A stretch of DNA of 64,000 nucleotides from Rhynchopus euleeides (GCA_963210315.1 OY723321.1:930001-994000), one strand, 5' to 3'; shown: positions 42,407 through 53,594, numbered from the stretch's first letter. Numbers and translations: made by a program. The notes: generated by a model not told the origin, from the letters alone.

Positions 42407-42630
42407 CACAGGGGGGTGTGGGGGGCGGAGCCCCCCAGCCGCCGGAGGCCACGGTAGCGAACGTCTGTTGGCCTGGCTCCATAGTCGCATACGCTCAAGT
42501 ACAACACAACTGACAGATAGCACATGTCGCATGGGGGGACGATAAATTGTCGCGCAAAGACACGCCACAGGGGGGTCTGGGGGGCGGAGCCCCCCAGCCG
42601 CCGGAGGCCACGGTAGGGAACATCTGTTGG
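42407..42630 (+). repeat. GC-palindrome repeat, pair 2
   Basis: Two copies (42407-42470 and 42565-42630) of the same unit, about 158 bp apart, both with the AGCCGCCGGAGGCCACGGTA part intact. The first is preceded by GGACTTGGCTCCAAGACCAG, which is shared in diverged form with the other pairs. Confidence 0.85.
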
Positions 42631-42680
42631 TTTGAGCTCGAGAGCAAGCCTCTCACACCGCCCTCCGACCCCCCTCTCCA

Positions 42681-42991
42681 CCCCCCAGGTGCAACATTTT
42701 TTTGCACCCGGAAAATGTGTTCTTTTGACTGTTTGAGCACATCCAAGACCGGGAACATAGAAGAATTCTGCCAATGCCAAGTAGGGTCACAATAAAACCC
42801 AAAGGAAAATGGTGCAAAAAAGTAGTGACCACCACCCCCATCCCCACCTCCGGGTGCAAAAAATTTTTTGGCCACGGAAAATGTGTTCTTTTGAATGTTT
42901 GAGCACATCCAAGACCGGGAACATAAAAATTTTCTGCCAATACCAAGTAGGGTCACAATAAAGTCCAAAGGAAAATAGTGCAAAAAAATAG
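42681..42991 (+). repeat. Tandem duplication of an about 145-bp unit
   Basis: Units at about 42681-42826 and 42847-42991 share GGAAAATGTGTTCTTTTGA, then GTTTGAGCACATCCAAGACC, and AAGTAGGGTCACAATAAA. The two differ at scattered positions and in the length of their A/T runs. A spacer rich in CCACC separates them. Confidence 0.8.
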
Positions 42992-44069
42992 TGCAAAAAA
43001 ATATTTTTTCCCCAAATTCCTATTTTCATTCCGTGAAATAGATACACGCCTGGTGTTGGTGGGGGGGTTTTTTTTTACCGAGAGCAGTGGTTCGCACGCA
43101 TACACACCAACCTCAACTACAGCATCGAGCACTGTGACAAGTGCGTTCTTCGCCCGACTCCTGAGAGGGAGTAGCGTCTGAAAGAGGGTTCGTGCTGTTG
43201 CCACCCCTCTCCCCCCCCCACCCCCGCCATTCAGCTGAGTGAGTGGGAGATCGGCTTTACACGCCTTGACCCGGTTTTTTTACTCTCTACAGAACTCGCC
43301 ACCCCCTCTCATCCCCCATCCACCCAGCTTATCGTTGCCTTTGGAACTGCGGGGCAGGAAACACACCAAACCGGTGTGGCGGCAACGATTATCACAAGGG
43401 TGACCGGGGTGTGAATGTGTGTGTGTATACCCTTGCTATATCTCCGTGATTGTTCTTCCGATGATCGGGTTGGTTCGATCCGTCTTTTTTCCCCCTCTTC
43501 TTTCGCCACAAGGTTTATCGATGCGTTATCCTCTTATGCCGACAATGGGGCCATGTTCAGGAGTGTAAAATTGCGAGCCTGCCCAGACTTTGGCGCGGTT
43601 CACTCGCACAGCTTGGCGAAGAGCGAACACAACCACCATGTGCAACCATGTGCTGGCTTTCGTGTAGTATGTGATGTGAAGGGGCCACCGGGGGGGGTAG
43701 AACCGAATAACCGCCCACCCTTGCCTTCCCACGGCACACGTCCCCTGCAAGTTTTTTGTTTGTTTGCGACATATATACAGGGTAGTAGGGTGACCTCTCC
43801 GATTTTCCAAAACTGCTGGTTTACTGGTTTGGGGGACGGTCGCCGGCAGACCGTTGAAATGCCCGTGTTAGCCAGGCACACTCACGTTTCAGGTATCGTG
43901 TCGCATGTCACGCATGTCGCCAACGCGGCGAGTGTACCTCCCAGGTGGGGAAGTCCGACCTCCTGTCCGATGTCAGCCAGGCTTCGAAGAAGCGCTTCAT
44001 GGATGTGGTGCTGACCTCCTACGCAGCACTGTATCCGGGGTAAGTGAGATAGACAGACGGGCACACGCT

Positions 44070-44304
44070 ACATCGGGGGTCTGGGGGGCGTGAGCCCCCC
44101 AGCCGCCGGAGGCCACGGTAGTGAACATCTGTTCGTGTGGGCGAACAGATTCTGTGTGAGTTGGCTGCGTCCTGAGGCGACTGGAGTGGTTGGATCCCCC
44201 GACCTGATGGGATTCGAAGGACTTGAGTACGAGACATACGCCACAGGGGGGTCTGGGGGGCGGAGCCCCCCAGCCGCCGGAGGCCACGGTAGTGAACGTC
44301 TGGC
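44070..44304 (+). repeat. GC-palindrome repeat, pair 3
   Basis: Two copies (44070-44134 and 44240-44304), 170 bp apart. In the first the palindrome centre reads GGGGGGCGTGAGCCCCCC. The spacer aligns with the spacer of pair 1, so a larger dimeric unit seems to have been copied rather than single palindromes. Confidence 0.85.
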
Positions 44305-45470
44305 TGTTGGCTGCAAAAAAAACGGGAAAAGGGTGGGTGTCAGGAGGACATATCCTCATCCCCCACGAGAAAACGCCTTGAAAAAATTCTGGTTTTTTTC
44401 CCCCAGAAATCTCATTTTTTTTATAAATTTCCCCAAACCAGAAAACCGGCTTTTTCTGGTTTGGAAACCTCTCAGAAAGGGCACCCTATTCCCCTGCATA
44501 TATATTCTCAAAGCCCCCAAGGGAAAACTCGCCTCCACCCCGTCCAATCCTTCTCCCTGCATCCACACCCTTCACAGATGCGTAGCGTTTGCCCAGCCAA
44601 ATCGGTTTTATACTTTTTACCTGCGTGGGTGAGAACCTGTTCGTCGTTCGTTTATCTAGCCAACAGTTGGCACTCCTCGCCCACCACCTTGACTCAGTGA
44701 GTTGGTTCTCTGTGGCGGTGAGTTTGAAAAAAAAAGTGCAAAGAACTTTTCCCTGCCATTGCGTTTCTTCTAAAGAGCTGTCCATGCGGCCTCTAGAGTT
44801 TGGGGGGTGGCGGAAAGTGCACGCCTTCAGTGCAGGACACAAAATTAGACAGGGGGTCCATTCTGTGTATATGATTGATTGGATTCCCATTTCACCGCCC
44901 GCCACCAATCCGCGCCGCGTGTCCTTCATCTTCCCCACCCCTCCGCCGCTTTTCTTCGTTGGGTTCTGTTCCTGGTTGTTCTGTGTGCGTGCGGGAAAAG
45001 TGGAGTGTGTGAGATGCCGGGGAGAAACTTCTGGCAGTTCTGCCTGTGTCGGCCGCATTGCCTGCATGCCTCGGCCTGCAGGAGGGCACGCCAGGGCCTC
45101 GGTGTGCTTGCAGGTGGTACGGGTCAGCATTGGGCCGCCCGGGGGTGGAGGGGCGTGTGTGTCAGTTAGCATTAGCATCCAGAGGATACCACAAGTTCTC
45201 ACAGCCCCTCGCGCACTCCTCCGCGGTTGGTGGTCATTCTTTCCGATTTGGTGCATATGAAAAGTCTATCCGTTTTGGGGCAGCCATGTCTCTTCCAGTT
45301 GTTAAAGCCAAACGGCCAAGTGTTCCCAACCGATGACACTTGTCTTTTGAACAAAAAATGAGTAAGAACGGCGCGAAAACTGCCTAACGTAGATTCTCCA
45401 TGTTCATGTGTCAAACCGTGAATGAAAACACAGCAATGCGAAAAGCCGAAATCAATTCACAACCGTTTAG

Positions 45471-47711
45471 ATGCGTGCAAGACACGAAAAAAATAACCTG
45501 CGTCTGGATGAGGGATTGGGTGCGCCGATTGCAACATTGCTTCTGCTGTGCCTGGGTGTGGTTTGCTTGCATGTTCCACACATACCCCCACCAGATACAA
45601 CACCCACTGAAGGCGAATATGCGTGTTCTCGGCAGTATCCTGTGCTGCCTGCTGGCCACTCGGTGGATGCAAGGTTGCGACGCTTCCTGGATCCCCATGG
45701 CTTCGAGTTCGAGCACGGCGTGGCATCGGGCGACATGAAGCAGCGCAGTGTCGTGCTCTGGACACGCATCTCCCCGCAGACGGAGGAGGCAGCCAACGAG
45801 GACAACCGCATCCCTGTGCGGTACGCGGTGTGCCGGTCGTCGACGGGCGACGCGCCGGAGGGAGAGACGCTGTTCCCGCAGCGGGGCTGCTCACTGTCGG
45901 CGCGCCTGCGGTACAGGTCGCGCTGCCGTGTCGGGTGGACCACCACTGGGGCGTTCCGTGACTTCACGGTGAAGACGGAGCCGTCATTCCTGCCCCCGGG
46001 CAATGTGTACTACTACCAGTTCCAGGTTGCCTTCAGCAACAAGTTCTCTGAGATGGGCCGCACCAGGACTCTGCCAGAGGTGACGGAGCACGTGGAGAGC
46101 CTGACGTACGCAGTGATGTCGTGCGCGAGCATGCCGCACGGGTACTTCCACTCTTACGAGCTGCTGGCAAACGCGGAGAAGCTGGACCTGTGGCTGCACG
46201 TCGGTGACTACCAGTACGAGTACGGTTCTTACACGTACCCGAGCCCTGACAATGTCGTCCGCCAGGAGCCGTTCGGCCCGTACCGCGAGATCACGACACT
46301 GTCCGAGTACCGCCAGCGCTACGCACTGTACCGGGAGGACCGCAGTCTGCAGAAGCTGCACAGGCGTGCGGGCATGTACGCCATCTGGGATGACCACGAA
46401 ATTACAAACGACGCTCGCAGCGACGGTGCTGAGAACCACCAGACAACGTGCGACACACCTGCTGACCCGCCGTTCGCCACCCTGACGACATCGAGCCACT
46501 GTGACAAGGACGAGGGTGTGTACGACGAGCGTGTGGCTGCAGCAACGCGTGCGTACTTCGAGTGGCTTCCGGTGAGCGAGGCTGGGGGTGTGATGGACGA
46601 CCCTGAGGCACGTAAGACGCGCTCGTTCGAGGTGCACTTCGGTGATCTGATCTCTTTCGCAGGCTACGACACGCGTGTGTCGACCCGTACTGTCGGTGAC
46701 CCAACGGACCTGACTTCAACGGCGAACCACCTCGTTATGTTCGCTGCGATGAACGCAAACGTGAGTGCGTGGTACGAGGAGCCGCTGGCGTCGGCGCTTG
46801 CTGCTGCTGCCGATCTGACGAAGAACGACCTGATCCCGACTGCGGAGGTGATGGGCGAGGCAAAGCGTGAGTCGATGCGGACGTTCTTCGCAGAGTCGAC
46901 AGCGAACGGTGCGCCGTGGCAGGTGCTGGCAACCCCCATCCCGATGGGTGAGCGCAGTTTCCCTGACTTCATCAAGAGCCAGGAGACTCTCATTGCAGAC
47001 CTCATGGCGTACGGTGCGGACGCGGTGACTGCTGCCACCATTGCAGGGACGTACGACGCGATCAACACCGCCGCGATGGCAACTGACGCCCAGTTCCGTC
47101 TTTCCCAGGCGTCTGGCATGACCCACGTCCCGTGGAACAGCGACGCGTGGGATGGTTACGCCTTCGAGCGTGAGAAGGTGCTGCAGATCTTCGCCGAGGT
47201 GGCAACGAACGGTGTGGTGGTTGCTGGTGACTCGCACAACGCGTACGCAACGGAGATGCGTCTGGGTGACAAGCAGACTGGTACGCCTGTTGCCGTGTCG
47301 TACGATGCACCTGCCATCTCCTCGCCTGGTCTGGAGCAGGTGCTGGGTGGCTATGCGCAGTACCTCCAGGGTACTGGGTACGACTTGGTTGAGCGCGCCT
47401 TCGTCGCCACAAACGGCCCTGCACTGAAGTACACCAACCTGAAGGACCGTGGGTTCATCCTGTTCAGCGTGACGCACACCGAGCACGTTGGTGAGTACGT
47501 GTTCGTGAACACTGACCGCAGCCCCACCACCAACTCCAACTCGAACCTGCTTGCCAACAGCACCTATGACCTGACGCACTACTGCGACGCACGTGCGACT
47601 GCGACTGCGGGCACACCCGGGCAGTTCTCTTCCGTGGAGGCACCGCAGTTCTTCGTCCCGGTGCAGTGCAGCAACAAGTTCGGTCGCAACTACTATGACA
47701 AGCTGTTCTAG
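45471..47711 (+). CDS. phoD: PhoD-type alkaline phosphatase/phosphodiesterase, copy 1
   Basis: A 746-aa secreted phosphatase. A hydrophobic segment at about residues 18-36 follows a charged start and should act as signal peptide or anchor. The PhoD motifs are all present: HGVASGD (from residue 82), a metal-ligand Cys in VMSCAS (Cys218), GDYQYEYG (Asp246), WDDHEITND (Asp307, Asp308, His309) and AGDSH (Asp587, His589). Enzymes of this family release phosphate from mono- and diesters outside the cell, using Ca and Fe in characterised bacterial members, and are usually induced by phosphate shortage. The ATG at 45471 is the only one giving an N-terminal hydrophobic segment. A second copy lies 7.7 kb downstream; the two agree almost completely after about 46053. 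Confidence 0.93.
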   Translation: MRARHEKNNLRLDEGLGAPIATLLLLCLGVVCLHVPHIPPPDTTPTEGEYACSRQYPVLPAGHSVDARLRRFLDPHGFEFEHGVASGDMKQRSVVLWTRISPQTEEAANEDNRIPVRYAVCRSSTGDAPEGETLFPQRGCSLSARLRYRSRCRVGWTTTGAFRDFTVKTEPSFLPPGNVYYYQFQVAFSNKFSEMGRTRTLPEVTEHVESLTYAVMSCASMPHGYFHSYELLANAEKLDLWLHVGDYQYEYGSYTYPSPDNVVRQEPFGPYREITTLSEYRQRYALYREDRSLQKLHRRAGMYAIWDDHEITNDARSDGAENHQTTCDTPADPPFATLTTSSHCDKDEGVYDERVAAATRAYFEWLPVSEAGGVMDDPEARKTRSFEVHFGDLISFAGYDTRVSTRTVGDPTDLTSTANHLVMFAAMNANVSAWYEEPLASALAAAADLTKNDLIPTAEVMGEAKRESMRTFFAESTANGAPWQVLATPIPMGERSFPDFIKSQETLIADLMAYGADAVTAATIAGTYDAINTAAMATDAQFRLSQASGMTHVPWNSDAWDGYAFEREKVLQIFAEVATNGVVVAGDSHNAYATEMRLGDKQTGTPVAVSYDAPAISSPGLEQVLGGYAQYLQGTGYDLVERAFVATNGPALKYTNLKDRGFILFSVTHTEHVGEYVFVNTDRSPTTNSNSNLLANSTYDLTHYCDARATATAGTPGQFSSVEAPQFFVPVQCSNKFGRNYYDKLF

Positions 47712-49626
47712 TTTTCTCTCTCAACCCCTCCGAGACAAGGCCAAAGTGCTTCTGCCCATGTCCTGGGATGGCGATGTGACCTCCCGAGAGCACAGAAGCA
47801 GCCCTTCGCCGACGTCTTTCGGATTCTCCCCTCCCCATCCCTTTGGTGTGCGACGCAGCAACGACAGGAACGAACCACATCAAATCTTCACCTGAACGCA
47901 CGTTTTTATTTTGTTTGGCCCCGAGTGGCCATGATACCAAGCCGTCGAGCCTGCCCACCGAGCGCGCCACTATTGTGCCGTCCCTCAACACAACACATGC
48001 TAATGAAGACGGCCCCCTGCATTATAGCGCCTTCTTCCACAGGTCTACGATGCTAGCCACGACACCTACCCCTCCCGGAGCCCTTTGTCCAACTGTATCG
48101 GTTTGATTCCAAGAATTTGATTCTTGCAAAAAAAACCACTCTCCCCCGTTGAGGGGCACGCTTTGCTTCGAAGGAGAGCAAACCTGTGATCTGCCTCAAT
48201 ATTTATCCTGTTTGGAGTACAGAACGGAAAGAAAAAGGCGGTGTTTTTGGTCGAAGTGCGGTGCTCAGTGAAGACAGAAAACCAAATGACCCGATTCGGA
48301 GGGAGAAGGGTGTCAAAAGCGACTCTGCAGTCGCCGCGCTCATCGCTCGTGATTGTGGAAAGCAAGAAAACCGGAAACAACAATAGCTTTTATGTCGCGT
48401 GGCTTTCGTTTAGACGGCATACAGTCAACCCAAGTAGCATTGTGCACCCTTGGCTGACTCTCCTCCACGTGGATGTGGGCACAGACTCGGTTCTCGCAGC
48501 TGGGCCTGTGCCCTTCACGGTGGGCAAACCCTCACCCACCCCATTACCTACCAAGACCCCAGGAACCCTTCCTGCCCTTTACTCTTATCGACGTCACTAC
48601 CCCCCCCCCCTCCCCTCTTCGTGATTCCATTTCCATTGCTGTTGCCTGCCCCCCCCCCCTCACCGGTTCCCATGCCCCCCCCCCTTCTCTTTTTCTCTTT
48701 GCGTGATCTGAGTCCCGTGTTTTTTTGCTTTTTTTATTCTCTGCGTGTTCGCTACCGTTCCTCCTGGCAGTGCTGGTGGCTGCCACTGGGAGTGGACGCC
48801 CCCCAGTTTTCACGAGAAGGCAGTTCGATTCGTTCAATTTTTCTCGCTTTTTTAGACACACACACAGTGCGTAAAGTATCGCTTGCTAGGACTTACTCAC
48901 TCACTGGCGTGGGGGGTGGGGCGCGCTAACACAAGGGATAGGCCAACTGGCAGCGACACTTTCGAATCTGATAAGTAACTGGCGAGAAAACAGCGTGTCA
49001 TGGAACCTTTCCGAATGATCTCACCAGCAGGGTGCACGTTGCGGCGAAGTGTATCTGTCTCTCGCTCTCCTGTCTCCTTTTATGACTTCACGACAAAAGA
49101 AAAGTACGAGCAAGTGGTATCTGAAAAGGTGCGACGTTCGTACCAAAGGTGTGCGGCAAACCTTCCGCACACAGGGGGTGCTGTATTGCCCCTAACCCAT
49201 TGCGATTCTTGCATCACCTCCCCTGGTCTATCTGTTTAGGCGTCACCGTAGAAGCATAGCTCTCTCCTGACAACACCAAGGCGACAATGCAGCAGAGCTG
49301 TGCTTTTATGGGGGTCTCAAGATACAACCCGAAACTAGGTAGATAGGTTGAGGGAGGGGGGGTGGGTTAGGGCAGCCCCGGCGTATTGTTGTGGGATATA
49401 GTTTTTTGAATCCTTCCTTTTTTTTGACTTTGGCGTGCCTCCTCCCCTGGATTGTCGACACCAGGGCGAGTCGACATGAGGATCCAGAGGCACGCACACA
49501 CACACCCCTTTTTACCCGCGGTTCCTTTGTCTCGCTTTGAGCAACCAAAAGGCCTAAGGGACACGAAACGCCAGCCATCTCTTGATGAAGAGACGGCAGC
49601 GGTTTCATAGACCCGTTTCTGTGGGG

Positions 49627-49725
49627 GTCTTCGATACGGTGCCAAACAACGGTACGTTATTTTGATGTATTTTCTCCTATTTTTTGTGAGAAAAAATCAC
49701 CGAATTTTATGCCGGAAAACTGGCG
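49627..49725 (+). repeat. Diverged direct repeat, copy 1
   Basis: It shares GTCTTC, TACGGTGCC, TTTTCTCCTAT, GTGAGAAAAAATC-like and GCCGGAAAA blocks in the same order with 52267-52365. Identity is moderate. Confidence 0.55.
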
Positions 49726-50590
49726 ATATCGAGGACTCCGACCAAAAGATAGTGGCCGTTGTGGAGGCTGGGGTGGGCTGGCGTCCGATGCCATGCGGTT
49801 TGATCAGTTGAATCGGCTCATAACGCATGGTGCTGCGCCATCCCATCTGTTCGCTTCCCGTGGGTATATAAAAAAACAAACGTAGGCCGTGGGTCATTCC
49901 TCCGGCAGGTAGTTGTGGATTCAATTGTGTGCATCTGCTGTCGCACCTTCCTACCCCCCTTCCCGTTTTTTTGGCTGTAGCAGTAAGTTTCTCGTTCTGA
50001 ATGGAGAATTCGGGTTGTGAGCATACGATGCGTTTGCAGTGGATTGCCGCAGATTCAACAGAGAGCGGGCCTTTCGAAAATGAAGAATTTGGAAACAAAA
50101 AAACACCAGAAGGAAACTCCCGCAAAACGTGGGGCTGAATAGCGAGGCCATCTTTCGGTTTACCAGAATCGGTCCGGTAAAGACTGCCGCTCGTATAGCT
50201 CGAACTTATAATGGGGTAGGGGCACGTCTGTGCCACGCTTCCTCCCGAGCCATGCTTGCCACTCTTTCATATTATTCTGTTTTGTCCCCACCTTCCCCTG
50301 GTGACGTCGACCGCTCAGCCCCCCCCCGCCCCCCCAAGCCCACACACCCCTCCCTCCCCAAGGCACAGCAGCAGCTGTGTTTTCCACGTGTTTCTTTTTC
50401 TTGTCCATCCCCCCCTCATGCATTTAGAGGGAAGGGATGTCGACTCTCAGCACCTCGCGTTTCATCCTTTTTGGCTATCTACCCACCCCCACCCCCGTGA
50501 ACTGTTGGCCTGGGTGTTGCTCAGTACTGTATTGCGCAGCACCCGAGGGATTTTCTCCCGTTTTCTATTCCCGCCCCCCCCCCCTCCCTA

Positions 50591-50826
50591 GGGGGGGTCA
50601 TAAGCCCGTACAAAACCAAAATTTTCGACATACCATCAGAGCCGCCCTAATACCTGATCTGACCCGAAAATCCGACCCATACCCCCCCGGAAACTGTCTG
50701 GGGCCCACTTGTGACACCTGATACGCACTTTTGTGATGATTTTTTGGGGTCCTAAAAAATGTACCTCAGTTTCGTACCTTGCCTTTGTACCTGAACCACT
50801 CCCGACCGCATTATTTCGTTCTTTGC
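50591..50826 (+). repeat. Left terminal inverted repeat of the TA element
   Basis: It pairs with 51874-52120. A frame beginning with the ATG at 50736 lies within it and runs into the core protein, so the core gene may start inside the repeat. Confidence 0.9.
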
Positions 50827-50870
50827 AAGGGAAGGGTGTCACTACGCTCACTCAGCACGCCGAGCAACAC

Positions 50871-51889
50871 ATGCCGCGTGCCCAGGGCCTCGCAGAGGTG
50901 TCAGATGCTGCTGCAGAGGAGTACCTTGCTCGAAAGACGCTCGCCAAACGGGAGATGTGCGGGGTCTCGGCAGAGAGCGTTGTGGCAGACCTGCGTAAAA
51001 AGAAAACGGCACACGACATCGGTGAGGCGACATTATTTCGGGCGCTCCGTCGGGCTGGGTACATAGGAGAGCGAGTGGGACGTGGTGACGACAGATATAT
51101 GCAGTGGTGCATCAACTGCACGCACGTGCGGGAAAAGCGGCGTTCCTTGCTAGCCAAGAAAGATGTCACCTGCACTCCTACTCCTCCCACTCGTCCTGCT
51201 CCTACCCCCACACCAACTGATGTGGGCAGTGAGAGTGATGGCAGCTCCAGAGCAGCAGATGATCTAGGAAGCAATGAGCGGGTCAGCCGGGCAGACTACC
51301 TCAGTCTGTACCGGAAGTACGAAGCGTTGCGGGCCCGCCACCACCGCCTCCAGGAGAGGACCCGAGGGTTGAGAGTAGGGTTGTACAACGCCAGGGGAGG
51401 GTATTCCCCTGGCGTTGAGACATCCCTGGCGACCTTGCGGTCGCACTGTGTGGGGGCTGAGTCGGCAGGCAGATGCCGATCCAATGACCTTGTTGAGTCC
51501 CCACATGGTACACTCTCATACGTGTTGTCGAGACTGCATGGTGTGCATATCCTGCGGGGCGCAAATTACACAGCACAATCATAACCACTTCGGCTCTCAG
51601 GGCGTACAATATCCCAATCGTGCCTTCACAGGCTAAGATCGACGAAGCAAAAGCATCTACAACGCTGCCTACTAATGCCGATGCAGCCTCCCAGGCGTAC
51701 GAAGTACTCACAATGACCCATATGCGATCGAAGTACTACACCCAGAAGGTGGCTGAACTCATTCTGCTGACGCAACAACACACCATTCCCACTAATCAGG
51801 TCAAGAAAGACCTTGCCGAGGCACTGGGGAAGGCAACATGCGTGCCACCTGAGCCAGAACCACCGCAGAAAAGGCAAAGAACGAAATAA
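50871..51889 (+). CDS. Transposon-encoded HTH protein, probably two exons
   Basis: The ATG at 50871 opens a 237-codon frame ending at 51584 (an in-frame ATG at 50736 lies inside the left repeat). Residues about 30-65 (AESVVADLRKKK, then ATLFRALRRAGYIGERVG) resemble the second helix-turn-helix of Tc1/mariner/IS630 transposases. A Thr/Pro linker and a coiled-coil (YRKYEALRARHHRLQ) follow. A second frame without ATG (51632-51889) ends in a basic PQKRQRTK tail. Removing 51375-51631 (GTAGGG to TTCACAG) joins the frames in phase and makes the coiled-coil continuous, giving about 253 residues. No DDE triad is visible in either version. The join is inference. Confidence 0.5.
51386..51416. other. Perfect hairpin inside the putative intron
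   Basis: CAACGCCAGGGGA (51386-51398) and its exact complement (51404/51405-51416) surround a loop of about six bases. It lies just after the proposed donor site of the transposon gene and could fold in the RNA. Confidence 0.85.
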
Positions 51890-52120
51890 TGCGGTCGGGA
51901 GTGGTTCAGGTACAAAGGCAAGGTACGAAACTGAGGTACATTTTTTAGGACCCCAAAAAATCATCACAAAAGTGCGTATCAGGTGTCACAAGTGGGCCCC
52001 AGACAGTTTCCGGGGGGGTATGGGTCGGATTTTCGGGTCAGATCAGGTATTAGGGCGGTTCTGATGGTATGTTGAAAATTTTGGTTTTCGTACGTTTTTA
52101 GGGGGGCTTATGACCCCCCC
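51874..52120 (-). repeat. Right terminal inverted repeat of the TA element
   Basis: The inverted partner of 50591-50826. It includes about ten extra bases near the tip (a CCTAAAAACG-type block). The stop codon of the core gene lies at its inner edge. Confidence 0.9.
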
Positions 52121-52266
52121 TACCCCCCCCCCCCCCCCCACCTCCTCTGACCAGTTCACCCAACCGACACACCCCGTCCCTTGAGTCATCCGGGGATCTC
52201 TGTTTTCTGGGGTTTGGCAGAACGGACAATCGCCTAATCCTTCTCATCTCTTTTGGAGGGTGGAGT

Positions 52267-52365
52267 GTCTTCATTACGGTGCCGAAAACCGGGGAGGTTT
52301 ATTGGTGCATTTTCCTCCTATTGTACAATAGGTGAAAAAATCGCCGGACTCCTTGCCGGAAAAGG
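52267..52365 (+). repeat. Diverged direct repeat, copy 2
   Basis: It aligns with 49627-49725. The two copies lie on either side of the TA element. Confidence 0.55.
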
Positions 52366-53009
52366 TTTGCCGGTGTGCGAATGACCCCTCCTCCTCCTCC
52401 TCCCCCCCCCCTCTTCTTTTTGTTTCACTTTTGCCACTCTGTTCACTTTGTTTCCCCCCTCCCCCCCGACAACCATCACACCTCATCCTCCTTGTCACTT
52501 TTATATCGCCCATCCCATGCGTAGGTATACTTAAGTTCATGGTCCAGCAGGAGTTGTGTGTCTGTATGTTCAGTGTAGAGTGGAGGGGGACTGTCTGTGT
52601 ACCCGACACAATCAAACAAGACAAAGATCTATGTGGGCGTGTATATTTCGTCAAAAAAAACAGAACAACCACACTGTATGAATGCCGGGCGGGATATGTC
52701 ACACACCGCACCAACCACAACATACACAGAACTGCGTGCTGTTTCATCTGGAGTTAATATACCCCGGGGTGTGTGCTGGTATCGTTACCAACCCCTTTCT
52801 CACCACCGCAACTCTTCTCACTCTCCTCCACAGGTGCAGACTTGGCACCCCCCCCCCCCCCCCCACCTCAATCGTCAAAAACTCTGTGACTGGTGCCCCT
52901 GATTTACCCCTTTTTCACTACGCACAAACTACGCAATCTGGGGGGGGGGGTCTCGCTTTTTGGTCCCCCCCCAGTTTTTTTTGGTCCCCCTTTCTGTGTG
53001 GCTACTGAG

Positions 53010-53511
53010 ACAGGACTGGAGGCACTGCGCTGACCGAGCAAAAAATTATTGCCAGAACTCACTATACACCGTACGAAAGAACGCACGACATGTGGGGCGG
53101 GACTCCAGAAACACCTGGGCAAGGTTGCCCCATGCCCAGAAACACCTGAGAAGGAAGTGAGTTCCAGGAGCCGCGTAGAACACCCTCGAGATTGTGAATG
53201 ATGATACGATCACAGCCTTCAGGGCGCTGCGAGGTGCCACCCTGAAGGTGGCCCTTGACATCAAGGAGAGCGTCGGCCGAGGGGTCGACGAAAAGCTGAA
53301 GAAGGCGCTACTGGCACTGGATCCCGCGGGGTATACGGAGGTCACCGCCACACAGGCAACCTCCGCTGACAACGTCCAGGAGACGTTATCCGAGGGGATC
53401 ACAACGGCACTAGAGATCTGTGTCACGGGATCCAGGCGCCCACTCTCCCTCGACGGTCTGGGGATTGTTGTTGGGTATGGTGTCGTTTCCTGCAGCTGCA
53501 AAAAAGCGTAG
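53010..53511 (+). CDS. Degenerate or mini-intron-containing frame in the 1.0-kb element
   Basis: A frame without ATG from 53179 to 53511 codes for about 110 ordinary-looking residues with an amphipathic, helix-rich character (DEKLKKALLALDPAGY). Directly upstream another frame, open from about 53040, becomes continuous with it in phase if a 22-base GTGAGT...CGTAG segment (53157-53178) is removed. The product is unrecognised. It could also be a decayed gene; the exact 5' limit is uncertain. Confidence 0.25.
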
Positions 53512-53594
53512 CAACTGTGCTTCCTTCTTCCTTAATGATGCGTTGACGCTTCCACCCGGAGGAGCTGAAGCAGGCACCGCTTAATGATGCGTTG

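Larger units (their letters stand above)
40399..45470. other. Gene-free, repeat-rich intergenic region, 5.1 kb
   Basis: No convincing gene. It holds a non-autonomous hAT element (40539-41700), six copies of a GC palindrome repeat arranged as three pairs, a tandem duplication at 42681-42991, and AT-rich poly-A/poly-T patches. The last kilobase (44.4-45.47 kb) is unique-looking DNA without a good frame. Confidence 0.65.
50591..52120. mobile_element. 1530-bp TA-flanked transposon with very long terminal inverted repeats
   Basis: Left repeat 50591-50826 and right repeat 51874-52120 are inverted copies. They differ by a block of about ten bases near the tips (present only on the right) and two substitutions seen by eye. 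Each tip starts GGGGGGGTCATAAGCCC and is bordered by TA (50589-50590 and 52121-52122). TA borders fit Tc1/mariner-like transposition. The near identity of the repeats indicates a young copy. The core codes for a helix-turn-helix protein but shows no DDE/DDD catalytic domain. The element may be a non-autonomous derivative that keeps only the DNA-binding part, or it may belong to an unfamiliar group. Confidence 0.88.

Noticed and set aside
43070..43110. CAGTGGTTCGCACGC resembling a second hAT tip
   Set aside because: No inverted partner or 8-bp duplication was found in the window.
48125..48182. Minus-strand hairpin followed by eight T, like a Pol III terminator
   Set aside because: No internal A and B boxes and no recognisable small RNA; a chance hairpin is likely in this composition.
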